A DNA stretch of 37,809 bases, taken from positions 1 to 37,809 of the forward strand of contig DAIOSV010000018.1 in NCBI GenBank assembly GCA_036752345.1, given 5' to 3'. The notes below the pieces were generated by a model. That model was not told the origin of the DNA. It worked only from the letters and a program-made list of their open reading frames with translations, and did no database searches. How positions within the stretch are numbered: position 1 is the stretch's first letter; the number at the start of each line of letters is the position of its first letter. This document shows, piece after piece, positions 23,282 through 31,776 of the stretch. The translations under genes and the position numbers were made by a program. The stretch comes from UBA1715 sp036752345. Lineage in GTDB: Bacteria > Bacteroidota > Bacteroidia > Bacteroidales > UBA1715.

Positions 23282-24904
23282 TTAATCTATTTGAATTTTA
23301 TATGATTTATCGGCAATTTTTACGAAATACAAACCCGCCGATGGAACAGTTACATTGCACGTTCCGACAGATTGTTTAATAATGCTTCCGGATACTGAAA
23401 AAACGGAAATATGTTCTTTGGAATTTGACCGAATGGTGATGTTTCTGCCATTTGCTGAGATTTCGGGTTTATTGGTTGGAATGACAGTAACAGGCAAAAC
23501 TGCAGTATAAGTTGCGGTAACCGTCATGGTTTCTGTAACGGAAGAAAAATCTTTGTTCCAGCCTGAAAATGTATATCCAGGGCGAGTCCTATCAGCAGGA
23601 GCAGTTGCGGCTGTGCCTACGGCTACGCTGTCAATAGAAATAATAGAACCATCAAAGTCTTTGAATGTTACCACAAAAACAATTTGTTCGAGATTTTCTA
23701 AAGCAGAAGACAACTGTTGTTCAGCACTATCAACAACGGATTGCAGAGTATCTGCCAACTCGCGAGCGACGGCTTTTGCTTTCGTCAAGGAATCTTGCAA
23801 AATTCCCCAAGAAGCCTCAGAATAAAGATTTTTATCAAGCCTTTCTGCAAAGGCAATTGTTGAGTCTAAATCATCGTAGAAAGCACCAAAATCACGAACA
23901 AGGATGATATTGCCAGCATCGGGAACGGCAGAAAATAACGTGTAATTTTTGGTGCGAGCTACAAGTGGCAATGTGTCGTTTGCTTGAATCGCAAACATAA
24001 AGTTTTGCGAAGCATTGTCCACCTTAATCGTGAGAGGATAGGTATATACACTATTGTCGAGCGTGTCAGAGAGGGTGAATGTACGTGTGGAGTCGTTGCT
24101 GTCTTCATTTTCAGTTAAAGTAGCAGTAGTGGCTTCACGGTGGTAAAGCACGGCATTTGCCAAGGTGGTAACCCAAATTTTGTTGCGAAGGGCAACCAAC
24201 GTGTCAAGTTGTTTTTGCAGAGAATCTTGCAGAACTTTGGCGTACCAGTTGTCACCATGCGAATTTGCTGCATTGTCAACACTATGATACAAATAAGTCA
24301 AAAGGCCATTGCCGGAAATTGCTTTGGTAACATACGAAGCAAATGTTTTTGTGGAAACAGACCCCGACATTGCATATGATTTTATTCGGTAATACAAATC
24401 GTCTGTAGTGAAGTAATTGTAAGCAAGTGTCGAAGTTGTAGGAGTTTCAACACCTCGTGCGGCTATATGTCCTGTGGCGCGAATGGTGTCAATTAGATCA
24501 TTGCTTATGGTACCATAGGGATAATCAAAAGTGAGAACAGTTTTTGAAGTTACAACACCATCAAGAAAAGACTTAGCTGTAGCGACTTCGGGGATAATAC
24601 TAGCTGCGGCTTGAGGGTGAGAAACCGTATGGTTGCCAATTTCATGTCCGTATGAGGCAGTTTCAACCAACTGTATTTTTTTAGCGGAAGTAATACTATT
24701 CGTAGTGATGTAAAATGTGCCTTGTAATTCGCGAGCATTGAGTTCGGGAACAACAATGGGATAGTGCCCCGGCGACCAATCGTCAAATGTCAAGACAACA
24801 GCAGCTTGTTTGTTGCCTTCCCATTTGCATACTTCAGAAGTTTGCGAAAACGTTGCTATACTTAGCAAGAAGAAAAATATTGAGAATAAAAATTGTTTTG
24901 CCAT
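23282..24904 (-). CDS. T9SS-secreted polysaccharide deacetylase (CE4-like) with FIVAR and InlB repeats
   Basis: A 540-residue multidomain protein. Signal peptide 1-21; CE4/NodB-type deacetylase domain about 22-255 with the catalytic TFDDW (39-43) and the metal motif HEIGNHTVSH (H92, H96), then DYPYGT. A beta-rich linker (about 265-340) is followed by a FIVAR-type helical domain (346-408), an InlB/Listeria-Bacteroides repeat (411-466, with GYTFSGW), and a T9SS type A sorting domain (475-540, AGLYFVKI). CE4 enzymes remove acetyl groups from chitin, peptidoglycan or xylan; the substrate here is not resolved. The FIVAR and InlB domains suggest attachment to a surface polymer or ligand. First gene of the operon with the CAP protein and rnhB. 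Confidence 0.9.
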   Translation of the reverse strand: MAKQFLFSIFFFLLSIATFSQTSEVCKWEGNKQAAVVLTFDDWSPGHYPIVVPELNARELQGTFYITTNSITSAKKIQLVETASYGHEIGNHTVSHPQAAASIIPEVATAKSFLDGVVTSKTVLTFDYPYGTISNDLIDTIRATGHIAARGVETPTTSTLAYNYFTTDDLYYRIKSYAMSGSVSTKTFASYVTKAISGNGLLTYLYHSVDNAANSHGDNWYAKVLQDSLQKQLDTLVALRNKIWVTTLANAVLYHREATTATLTENEDSNDSTRTFTLSDTLDNSVYTYPLTIKVDNASQNFMFAIQANDTLPLVARTKNYTLFSAVPDAGNIILVRDFGAFYDDLDSTIAFAERLDKNLYSEASWGILQDSLTKAKAVARELADTLQSVVDSAEQQLSSALENLEQIVFVVTFKDFDGSIISIDSVAVGTAATAPADRTRPGYTFSGWNKDFSSVTETMTVTATYTAVLPVTVIPTNKPEISANGRNITIRSNSKEHISVFSVSGSIIKQSVGTCNVTVPSAGLYFVKIADKSYKIQID

Positions 24905-24923
24905 GCTTTTAAAATCGAAAATT

Positions 24924-24931
24924 CAAAAGTA
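24924..24931 (-). promoter_or_regulatory. Minus-7 box of the deacetylase operon
   Basis: Minus strand TACTTTTG matches TAnnTTTG, 20 bp before the start codon. No minus-33 TTTG was found at 19-21 bp. Confidence 0.4.
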
Positions 24932-25073
24932 AGAAATTTAATGCGGAAAATGACGGAAGGAAATACTTTTTACGGAATAATTGTGTATGAGCAAATTGCA
25001 AGCACGAAAAACGAACAATCACACAACGTTACACGACAAAATTTCTTATACTTGCAAGGTAAACGCAAAAGCT

Positions 25074-26432
25074 ATGTTAGAGTGGAATAGATTATTGTCG
25101 CCAAAACGATTGGGATTGGAAGACGAAGAAATGCGAGCACAAGATGTTCGTACTCAATTTCAGAGAGATTACGACCGAATTATTTTTTCGTCGCCATTTC
25201 GTCGGTTACAAAACAAAACGCAGGTGTTCCCATTGCCCGGAAGTGTGTTTGTGCACAACCGATTGACGCATAGCTTGGAGGTTGCTTCGGTAGGCCGTTC
25301 GTTGGGAAATATGGTGGCTCATGGTTTGGTAGAGCGCAATGTTGATGTGTCGCCGAATTTACTCGATAGCATTGGGACAATTGTTTCTTCAGCATGTTTG
25401 GCTCACGATTTAGGCAATCCGCCTTTTGGACATTCCGGCGAAAAAGCCATTTCACGTTATTTTAAGGAAATAGATACAAACAATCTCTCGTCGTTCTTGT
25501 CTGAGAAGCAATTAACAGACTTAACAAATTTTGAAGGCAATGCCAATACGCTCCGATTGCTCACGCATCATTTCACAGGCAGACGCAAAGGCGGTTTTGC
25601 GTTGACGTATGCTACAATTGGCACATTGCTCAAATATCCGTGTACTTCAACTGATTTATTGCAAGGGAAATCTCCTTACCAGAAATATGGTATTTTTCAG
25701 TCGGAAATACCCATTTTGCAACAAGTTGCAAGTGAGTTAGGTTTAACCTCGTACCAAGGAAGTTCTACCGTGTATGCACGTCATCCGTTAGTGTTTTTAA
25801 TGGAAGCCGCCGATGATATTTGTTATCAAATTGTAGATTTGGAAGATGCGCATCGTTTGGGAACCATTTCTACCAAAGAGGCCAAGGATTTGATGTTTGC
25901 TTTTTTCGATCCGACCGATGACCGTGAAGCATTACAAGATTTGAATGATTCGCTACGCGACATTTCCGATGAAAATGAACAAGTGGTAATTTTGCGTTCG
26001 CGAACCATCAATAAACTCATAACTGATTGTGTGAATGTATTTTGGAAGAAATACGATGAAATTATGAATTCGTGCTACTACACATCATTGGTTGAATCGT
26101 TGGAAGGTACTCCAAAAATAGCAATGACCAATTTGGCAAAGGTAGCCACCGAAAAAATATACAATGCGCGTGAAGTGCTTGAAATTCAAGTTGCCGGTCA
26201 TAGAATTTTAAGTGAATTACTTCAGGAATTTGTAACAGCTTCATTGCGAGGCGATTCTACGCTTTACACATCGCAATTAATTCGGTTACTTCCGGTACAA
26301 TTAAAAATAGAAGAAGATAATGCGTTTCCACGAATATTTTCTGTAGTTGATTTTATATCAGGCATGACCGATGTATATTCTTTGGAAATGTATCGAAAAA
26401 TAAAAGGAATTTCTTTTTCGGTAATACGGTAA
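25074..26432 (+). CDS. dgt: dGTPase (deoxyguanosinetriphosphate triphosphohydrolase-like)
   Basis: HD-domain enzyme that hydrolyses dNTPs to nucleosides and triphosphate, lowering dNTP pools. From ATG 25074 it has 452 residues, starting MLEWNRLLSPKRLG, the usual N-terminus for Bacteroidetes members; a longer frame to 24981 has no family match. FRRLQNKTQVFPL (42-54) is the typical dGTPase N-terminal motif. The HD metal site is H66 in RLTHSLEV and H111-D112 in LAHDLGNPPFGHSG, with FEGNANTLR downstream. A near-match minus-7 box (TATACTTG, 25047-25054) supports the start. The gene is divergent from the deacetylase operon and followed by a terminator. Confidence 0.93.
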   Translation: MLEWNRLLSPKRLGLEDEEMRAQDVRTQFQRDYDRIIFSSPFRRLQNKTQVFPLPGSVFVHNRLTHSLEVASVGRSLGNMVAHGLVERNVDVSPNLLDSIGTIVSSACLAHDLGNPPFGHSGEKAISRYFKEIDTNNLSSFLSEKQLTDLTNFEGNANTLRLLTHHFTGRRKGGFALTYATIGTLLKYPCTSTDLLQGKSPYQKYGIFQSEIPILQQVASELGLTSYQGSSTVYARHPLVFLMEAADDICYQIVDLEDAHRLGTISTKEAKDLMFAFFDPTDDREALQDLNDSLRDISDENEQVVILRSRTINKLITDCVNVFWKKYDEIMNSCYYTSLVESLEGTPKIAMTNLAKVATEKIYNAREVLEIQVAGHRILSELLQEFVTASLRGDSTLYTSQLIRLLPVQLKIEEDNAFPRIFSVVDFISGMTDVYSLEMYRKIKGISFSVIR

Positions 26433-26436
26433 ACGC

Positions 26437-26472
26437 GTGCGATTATTGAGAATGCAGATTCGCGCTTTTTTT
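26437..26472 (+). terminator. Probable terminator of dgt
   Basis: A 6-bp stem GTGCGA (26437-26442) / TCGCGC (26460-26465), one G-T pair, with a 17-nt loop and seven T residues (26466-26472). Weaker than the other terminators but in the right place, 5 bp after the stop. Confidence 0.55.
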
Positions 26473-26511
26473 CTTGTCATTTGTACAGAGTTGTAAATTC
26501 ATTGCGTATTT

Positions 26512-26542
26512 TTTGTTCATTAGGTTAATAATCATAAATTTG
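26512..26542 (+). promoter_or_regulatory. Promoter of the CAP/OmpA-like protein gene
   Basis: TTTG (26512-26515), a 19-bp spacer, then TAAATTTG (26535-26542): both Bacteroidetes elements exact. The predicted leader is about 30 nt and A+T-rich, with no Shine-Dalgarno sequence. Confidence 0.75.
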
Positions 26543-26578
26543 CAATGAATTTTAATATTTTCTAATGAGATCAAATAA

Positions 26579-28999
26579 ATGAAAGTCAAACACCTAATAA
26601 TCATCTTTTTTTGTTCATTGATTGTCTCACAATCTGAAGCCCAAACTGAAAATTATAGAGATCCCAAGCGGGTTGAGTCATATTTAACCGAATTGTATCC
26701 GGAGGCGTTCAATTTGACGCTTATGCGCGATGCAATCCTGTACTATATTGACAGAGAGTTGTATAAAGAGGGTTTCAGAACGTTGAAGCCGAATGAGACT
26801 TTGCAGAATGCATCGCAAGAATTTGCCGATTATATGGCAAAATCCGATGAAATTCGAATTACGTATGCTCCTACAAAATATGCGTTGCAACAACGTCTTA
26901 TAAATCAAGGTGGTGGCGTGCATCAAGCCGATGAAATTACCATAAAAACTTCAATTCAACGTGCAAAAATTTCAATGACGTATGATGAAGTTGCACAAGA
27001 CCTTGTTTTTCAGATATTTAAACGAAAATCGGTTGAAATCTTAAAAAACCCAACGTATGTATTTTCAGGAGTTGGTTGCGGCATAGACAAAACCGGTACT
27101 AAGTTGTACATATCTGTTAGTGTAGGAAACTACAACCTAATTTCATCAACGAAGAAAGAAATAAAAGATTCAGGTCTGAAATTAACTTCGTCAAGTCAAG
27201 GAATTGATTGGTACGATTCAAAGGCTTGCAAGGCGTGTGCTAAATTCAAAGAAATAGAAACGTTGCGTTCAATGGTAAGCATTGAGCGAGGGAAAATTTA
27301 CTTTGAAACATTGGATTATAAAGGGCTTAAAAAATTGTTAAAAGATCCGACTGATGCCATTGCCGTTGATATTGTGAACATAAAGCAATATCCATGCGAC
27401 ACCACAAAAAATATTGTAAACAATCAGTTGCCAAGTCGTGGTATTACAACCAAACCCATATATGTAAAGGACTTTGATAAATTAAATATTTATGCAGGAA
27501 GAAATTCATCACAAAAGTTGCGATTGTTGTTGGGCGAACTTCCCGAAGGCATTACCGATTACGAATACAATGTGCTTGTTATTAAAGATAAGCATTTGTG
27601 CAAGACATTGACCCCAAGCTACGACAAGCAAATAGATGGATTCAACATGCCAAAATTATTGCCGTTCCCCGATACGGTAACGCGCTACAATACATACATT
27701 TTTACGCCAAAAGTTGAACGTGATACTATCAGTTTCATCATTCCGTTTGAAATAGGTCGTTCGCAATATCGCCAGGAAGACATTTCTGCATTTATTGATT
27801 CCATGAAGCAACCAGATTTCAAGCCATTGGGATTTATAGTTACGGCATATTCGTCAATAGACGGAAATCCTGAGAAAAACATGCAGCTACGCGGCGAACG
27901 AATTACGAGCATCGTGAATGCTATTAGAGAATATTCTAACAATGCGGTTCCTATTTCAACGGGAACTTCCGATTCGTGGAATTTGTTCTACACTGACATT
28001 GTGGCAACCGATTGGCAATTCCTAAAAACAAAATCACATGAAGAGGTTTTAGCCTACATTTCGCGTGGCGACAATCTTAAAAAAATGGATGGCGTGTTGG
28101 CAAAACATCGTTTTGCGAAGGTTCAAATTATTGTAGAATATGATATCTCAACCACGCGCAAAGAACAAGCATATACGTTGTATGCATTTCATCGTGCCTT
28201 GGCCGAATACAATGAAGATTTAGCTCTTGCAATTCAAAAATATATAATGAAGCAAGTTCTTTCGGGACGCTATTCTCGTTCGCTCATTGACCAGATGGAA
28301 ATTCCAGACAAGCCCGCATATGTTGGTATGGTGGTAAATAAATTATGGTTGAAATACACGGCAAACAATATGCCTACCGATGACTATTTCTTGAAAGAAA
28401 TGCGTCGCCTAAATACTTTGAATCCTAACAATTTCTATGTTCGCCGAAATTTGGTATATGCTCGTTTGGTTCTAGAAGAGATTGATAATGAATACTATGT
28501 AACCGATATGCAGAAAGAAATTGATGCACAACTTATCTCGGTTTTACCAAAATATGCCATAGATCCATTGAATTTGGAATTGCAAATAAAGTCATTACAA
28601 AATTTAGGGAAAACGTTCAAGGTTTCAGACGAAGAAACGTTTATAAATGCTGCATTTGAGCGAATCAAAGAAATTATTGAAATAGACAATTATGACTGGA
28701 AGGGAGCTTTGAATTTGGCTTCAATTTTCGTCGGTATGAGTGATTACGATTATCCGTTGAGCGTAATGGCTCCAATGGTTAATATTCCTGATGTGAGCGA
28801 GGAATTTATATTCGTCTTTATTGCTATGTGTACGCATACTGATTATATGTATCATACGCAAGCATTTGTAGATGCTATTAAGAGAGCTTCAGAGATGAAC
28901 AAGCCTCGCCTTTGCGAATTGGTAAATACCGGTAAGCTCTCGTTCCAAATGTTTGAAAACCCCGAAGTAAAAAAAGTATATTGTCCGATTTGTAAGTAG
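26579..28999 (+). CDS. Large secreted protein with CAP-like, CXXC and OmpA-like regions
   Basis: An 806-residue protein; I do not recognise it as a described family. Signal peptide 1-22 (ending SEAQ). Residues about 50-185 resemble a CAP domain (LQNASQEFADYMA, then SGVGCGIDKTGTKLYISVSVG). A CXXC pair lies at C217-C220 (CKAC) and another at the very C-terminus, C802-C805 (CPIC). Residues about 384-540 resemble an OmpA C-terminal domain: ISFIIPFEIGRS, then VTAYSSIDGNPEKNMQLRGERITSI, where the family has GYaS.dG....N..LS..RA. Residues 540-790 are mostly helical, possibly TPR-like. It has no sorting domain or lipobox. It has a strong promoter, and plsY follows after 7 bp. A role at the cell wall is inference from the domain resemblances. 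Confidence 0.7.
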   Translation: MKVKHLIIIFFCSLIVSQSEAQTENYRDPKRVESYLTELYPEAFNLTLMRDAILYYIDRELYKEGFRTLKPNETLQNASQEFADYMAKSDEIRITYAPTKYALQQRLINQGGGVHQADEITIKTSIQRAKISMTYDEVAQDLVFQIFKRKSVEILKNPTYVFSGVGCGIDKTGTKLYISVSVGNYNLISSTKKEIKDSGLKLTSSSQGIDWYDSKACKACAKFKEIETLRSMVSIERGKIYFETLDYKGLKKLLKDPTDAIAVDIVNIKQYPCDTTKNIVNNQLPSRGITTKPIYVKDFDKLNIYAGRNSSQKLRLLLGELPEGITDYEYNVLVIKDKHLCKTLTPSYDKQIDGFNMPKLLPFPDTVTRYNTYIFTPKVERDTISFIIPFEIGRSQYRQEDISAFIDSMKQPDFKPLGFIVTAYSSIDGNPEKNMQLRGERITSIVNAIREYSNNAVPISTGTSDSWNLFYTDIVATDWQFLKTKSHEEVLAYISRGDNLKKMDGVLAKHRFAKVQIIVEYDISTTRKEQAYTLYAFHRALAEYNEDLALAIQKYIMKQVLSGRYSRSLIDQMEIPDKPAYVGMVVNKLWLKYTANNMPTDDYFLKEMRRLNTLNPNNFYVRRNLVYARLVLEEIDNEYYVTDMQKEIDAQLISVLPKYAIDPLNLELQIKSLQNLGKTFKVSDEETFINAAFERIKEIIEIDNYDWKGALNLASIFVGMSDYDYPLSVMAPMVNIPDVSEEFIFVFIAMCTHTDYMYHTQAFVDAIKRASEMNKPRLCELVNTGKLSFQMFENPEVKKVYCPICK

Positions 29000-29006
29000 T
29001 TTTCTG

Positions 29007-29621
29007 ATGGAAGTAATATACATAATAGGAGCAACAATTGTTTCGTATTTATTAGGTTCAATTCCTACCTCGGTATGGATTGGGAAAATATTTTACGGCA
29101 TAGATGTGCGCAAGTGCGGAAGTGGAAATGCTGGAACCACAAACACGTTTCGAGTGTTAGGTGCAAAAGCAGCTATTCCGGTATTCATTATTGACGTATT
29201 CAAAGCATTTGTGGCAGCTAAATTGGTCCTATTTTTCCCATACTTGCCATATACACCAAGTTATATAAATCTGCAATTATTGTTTGGTATAGCAGCCGTT
29301 GTAGGACACATTTTTCCCATTTATGTAGGATTTAAGGGAGGGAAAGGCGTAGCATCGTTGTTGGGAGTTACGTTGGCAATTGCACCAATACCTGCATTGT
29401 TGGCATTTGGCGTTTTTATAGTAGTGCTACTTTTATCACACTATGTTTCGTTAAGCTCTATGATTGCGGGATGTTCGTATCCGGTGTTTGTGTTTTGTGT
29501 AGAGCGTACAACAATATTCTCGCTTCAATGTTTTTCGATACTTTTTGCGGTGCTGATACTCGTTACACATCGCAAAAACATACAGAGGCTGTGTAATCGT
29601 GAGGAGAAGAAGATTTTTTAA
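29007..29621 (+). CDS. plsY: Glycerol-3-phosphate acyltransferase PlsY
   Basis: Inner-membrane enzyme that acylates glycerol-3-phosphate with acyl-phosphate, the first step of phospholipid synthesis with PlsX (not here). The 204-residue protein has about five membrane segments and all conserved loops: GSIPTSVWIGK, GSGNAGTTNTFRVLG, GHIFPIYVGFKGGKGVA and THRKNIQRL. Start ATG 29007 is 7 bp after the large CAP/OmpA-like gene. Its stop overlaps the convergent sufT stop by 4 bp (TTAA 29618-29621), with no separate terminator between them. Confidence 0.96.
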   Translation: MEVIYIIGATIVSYLLGSIPTSVWIGKIFYGIDVRKCGSGNAGTTNTFRVLGAKAAIPVFIIDVFKAFVAAKLVLFFPYLPYTPSYINLQLLFGIAAVVGHIFPIYVGFKGGKGVASLLGVTLAIAPIPALLAFGVFIVVLLLSHYVSLSSMIAGCSYPVFVFCVERTTIFSLQCFSILFAVLILVTHRKNIQRLCNREEKKIF

Positions 29622-29947
29622 AGCAATCCTAATTTTAGTTTCGCCTCATCTGTCATCATTTCCTGATTCCATTCCGGTTCTAGTACAATATTGATTGCCA
29701 CATCCTCAATGCCTTTAATTAATTTGAGTCGTGTTTGAATTTCGTATGTAAGCATGTCTGCCATAGGGCACGTAGGAGAAGTGAGAGTCATGTCTATTTC
29801 AACTACCGGAAGCTTGTATTGAATCTTGTAAATCAAACCAAGTTCGTATATATCCACAGGAATTTCCGGGTCGTAAATTGTTTTCAATGTCTCTACAACT
29901 TCGTCTTGTATTCGTTTGAGTTCTTTGTCTTTCTCTTCGTTTTCCAT
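29618..29947 (-). CDS. sufT: MIP18/DUF59 iron-sulfur assembly protein (SufT-like)
   Basis: A 109-residue single-domain MIP18-family protein that helps Fe-S cluster delivery. The family core is clear: VVETLKTIYDPEIPVDIYELGLIY, then MTLTSPTCPMADML with the conserved cysteine, and a C-terminal EPEWNQEMMTDEAK (the TIGR SUF-associated type, as I remember it). It starts 2 bp after the sufE stop. Its neighbour makes an SUF role likely. A PaaD-type role is the alternative, but there are no phenylacetate genes here. The other suf genes (sufBCDS) are not in the window. Confidence 0.88.
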   Translation of the reverse strand: MENEEKDKELKRIQDEVVETLKTIYDPEIPVDIYELGLIYKIQYKLPVVEIDMTLTSPTCPMADMLTYEIQTRLKLIKGIEDVAINIVLEPEWNQEMMTDEAKLKLGLL

Positions 29948-29949
29948 AC

Positions 29950-30372
29950 TTATTTCGCTTGTGCATTGAATGCGAGTGCATAAATTTTCATTTGTTTTAT
30001 CATTGCCAATAAACCATTGGAACGAGTAGGCGATAGATTTTCTTTAAGACCAATTGCATCAATAAAATGCAAGTCACTGTCAAGAATGTCTTGTGGTGTT
30101 TGATTGGAAAGGACGCGAATCAATAGAGAGATAATTCCTTTGGTGATGATAGCGTCGGAATCGGCGGTAAAAACTACCTTGCCATCTTTGAGTTCGGCAT
30201 ACACCCACACTTGTGATTGACAGCCTTTGATGAGGAATTCTTCGGTTTTGTGTTTGTCGTCAATAATTGGAAGTTTACGACCGAGGTCAATTAAGTATTG
30301 GTACTTGTCCATCCACTCGTCGAAAAGGCTGAATTCATCAATGATTTCGTCTTGTATTTCGTTTATTGTCAT
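29950..30372 (-). CDS. sufE: Sulfur acceptor SufE
   Basis: Accepts sulfane sulfur from the cysteine desulfurase SufS and passes it to the SufBCD scaffold. The 140-residue length is normal. The active cysteine is C51 in IKGCQSQVWV, the same number as in E. coli SufE. Other family marks are DEWMDKYQYLIDLGRKLP and the C-terminal LSPTRSNGLLAMI. It lies 54 bp after the pgmB-like gene, with a minus-7 box in between, so it may have its own promoter besides readthrough from the two-component genes. Confidence 0.95.
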   Translation of the reverse strand: MTINEIQDEIIDEFSLFDEWMDKYQYLIDLGRKLPIIDDKHKTEEFLIKGCQSQVWVYAELKDGKVVFTADSDAIITKGIISLLIRVLSNQTPQDILDSDLHFIDAIGLKENLSPTRSNGLLAMIKQMKIYALAFNAQAK

Positions 30373-30395
30373 TGCAATTCCCTTTCTATTTTGCG

Positions 30396-30403
30396 CAAAA
30401 ATA
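30396..30403 (-). promoter_or_regulatory. Possible internal minus-7 box before sufE
   Basis: Minus strand TATTTTTG, an exact TAnnTTTG match 23 bp before the sufE ATG, in the only gap larger than 10 bp in this five-gene run. No minus-33 element seen. Confidence 0.4.
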
Positions 30404-30426
30404 ATAATTTAATTGAACAGTGTGCA

Positions 30427-31080
30427 TTATAGCTCTGCAAATCGCGCAATACTCATTTGTGTAAAATTTGAAATGCAAAAATCGGCTTGTGGGAGATTTT
30501 TGGGAGAACCTACGCCAATGCAATACATTCCACCATTTTTTGCTGCTTCAACGCCACTCTTCGCATCTTCAAAAACCACGCAATGTTGCGGCGCAACGCC
30601 AATCAATTCTGCACCTTTGAGAAACACTTCGGGGTTTGGTTTTGCTTTCGTAATCATATTTCCGTCGACTATGGCTTCAAAGTAGGATTCTATGCCTAAT
30701 TTTTCTATTAACAATGGTGCATTTTTACTTGCCGAACCCATAGCCGTGCGATACCCATGTGCTTTCAAGTCACTTAAGAAATCAATAACTCCGGGATAGA
30801 CATTGTCCGGTGTAATTTCATTTTTTACATATTCCAAAAACCAGGTGTTTTTTTGTGCAGCCAGAATGTCTTTTTCTGCCTGCGTTTTTTCTATTCCACC
30901 ATGTTGTAATATCAGGTCAAGACAAACGGTACGGCTTACACCTTTCAGATTTTCGTTAAATTTTTCATCTATACTAAATCCTAATGTTTCAGCCAAACGT
31001 TTCCATGCTTTGAAATGGTATATCTCGGTGCTGACCAACACACCATCCATATCAAAAATGCATGCTTTAATTTCTGCCAT
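30427..31080 (-). CDS. pgmB: Beta-phosphoglucomutase-like HAD phosphatase
   Basis: Haloacid dehalogenase family enzyme, 217 residues. Nucleophile D10 and acid/base D12 lie in FDMDGVL. The cap has the beta-phosphoglucomutase hallmarks H22 (EIYHFKAW) and LKGVSR (45-50), with K46 and R50 matching the substrate-binding pair of the characterised enzyme. GSASKN, KAKPNPEVF and VFEDAKSGVEAA complete the core. These favour interconversion of beta-glucose-1-phosphate and glucose-6-phosphate, the step after a disaccharide phosphorylase. No phosphorylase gene is nearby. It lies 5 bp after the response regulator, clearly co-transcribed. A broader sugar-phosphate phosphatase is the alternative. Confidence 0.82.
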   Translation of the reverse strand: MAEIKACIFDMDGVLVSTEIYHFKAWKRLAETLGFSIDEKFNENLKGVSRTVCLDLILQHGGIEKTQAEKDILAAQKNTWFLEYVKNEITPDNVYPGVIDFLSDLKAHGYRTAMGSASKNAPLLIEKLGIESYFEAIVDGNMITKAKPNPEVFLKGAELIGVAPQHCVVFEDAKSGVEAAKNGGMYCIGVGSPKNLPQADFCISNFTQMSIARFAEL

Positions 31081-31085
31081 AATTG

Positions 31086-31766
31086 CTATCTGCGGGCAAA
31101 GGTGTACCCGATGCCCTTTATTGTATAAATATATTTTTCTCCTAGTTTTTCTCGCAACTTTCTAATGTGAACATCGATGGTGCGATCTCCAACGACAATC
31201 TCGCTTCCCCAAACCAACGAATAAATTTCTTCGCGTGTAAACACATGTTCGGGTTTTGAAATAAGTAATTCCAACAATTTAAATTCTTTGTTGGGTAAAT
31301 TGATAGGTTTATTGTTTATAGTTACTTGAAATTTGTCTCGGTTGAGTACAATTTCATTGTACACGAGCACTTCTGTTTCTTCTTTCGGTTTAGCTCGTTT
31401 GAGCAAAGATTGTATGCGCGAAATGAGCACTTTGGGCCGAATAGGTTTGGTGATGTAGTCATCGGCTCCCGCATTGAATCCGGCAATTTCCGAATATTCT
31501 TCTCCGCGTGCTGTGAGAAACGCGATAATGGTTTTGTTCAGTTCGGGAATGGCGCGAATGGTCTCGCATGTTTGAATTCCATCCATGTCAGGGAGCATTA
31601 CATCAAGCAGAATCAGGTCGGGCGAAAACTCTTTGGCTTTCGAAACGGCTTCAAGACCATTCCCAGCTGATACGGTTTGATATCCTGCTTTTTCCAAATT
31701 ATAGCGGAGTATTTCAACTATATCGGGTTCATCGTCAACAATTAATATCGTACTTACTTGATTCAT
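31086..31766 (-). CDS. OmpR/PhoB-type response regulator
   Basis: A 226-residue DNA-binding response regulator. The receiver domain (1-120) has the acidic pocket DDE (11-13), phosphoacceptor D55 in LILLDVMLPD, T85 and K107. The winged-helix output domain (about 130-226) shows NKEFKLLELLISKPEHVFTREEIYSLVWG, then RTIDVHIRKLREKLG and IKGIGYTF. It starts 10 bp after the kinase stop, the usual order for a cognate pair reversed (kinase first). Targets are unknown; homology to PhoB/RprY types is broad and does not settle the signal. Confidence 0.95.
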   Translation of the reverse strand: MNQVSTILIVDDEPDIVEILRYNLEKAGYQTVSAGNGLEAVSKAKEFSPDLILLDVMLPDMDGIQTCETIRAIPELNKTIIAFLTARGEEYSEIAGFNAGADDYITKPIRPKVLISRIQSLLKRAKPKEETEVLVYNEIVLNRDKFQVTINNKPINLPNKEFKLLELLISKPEHVFTREEIYSLVWGSEIVVGDRTIDVHIRKLREKLGEKYIYTIKGIGYTFARR

Positions 31767-31776
31767 AGATAGTTAT

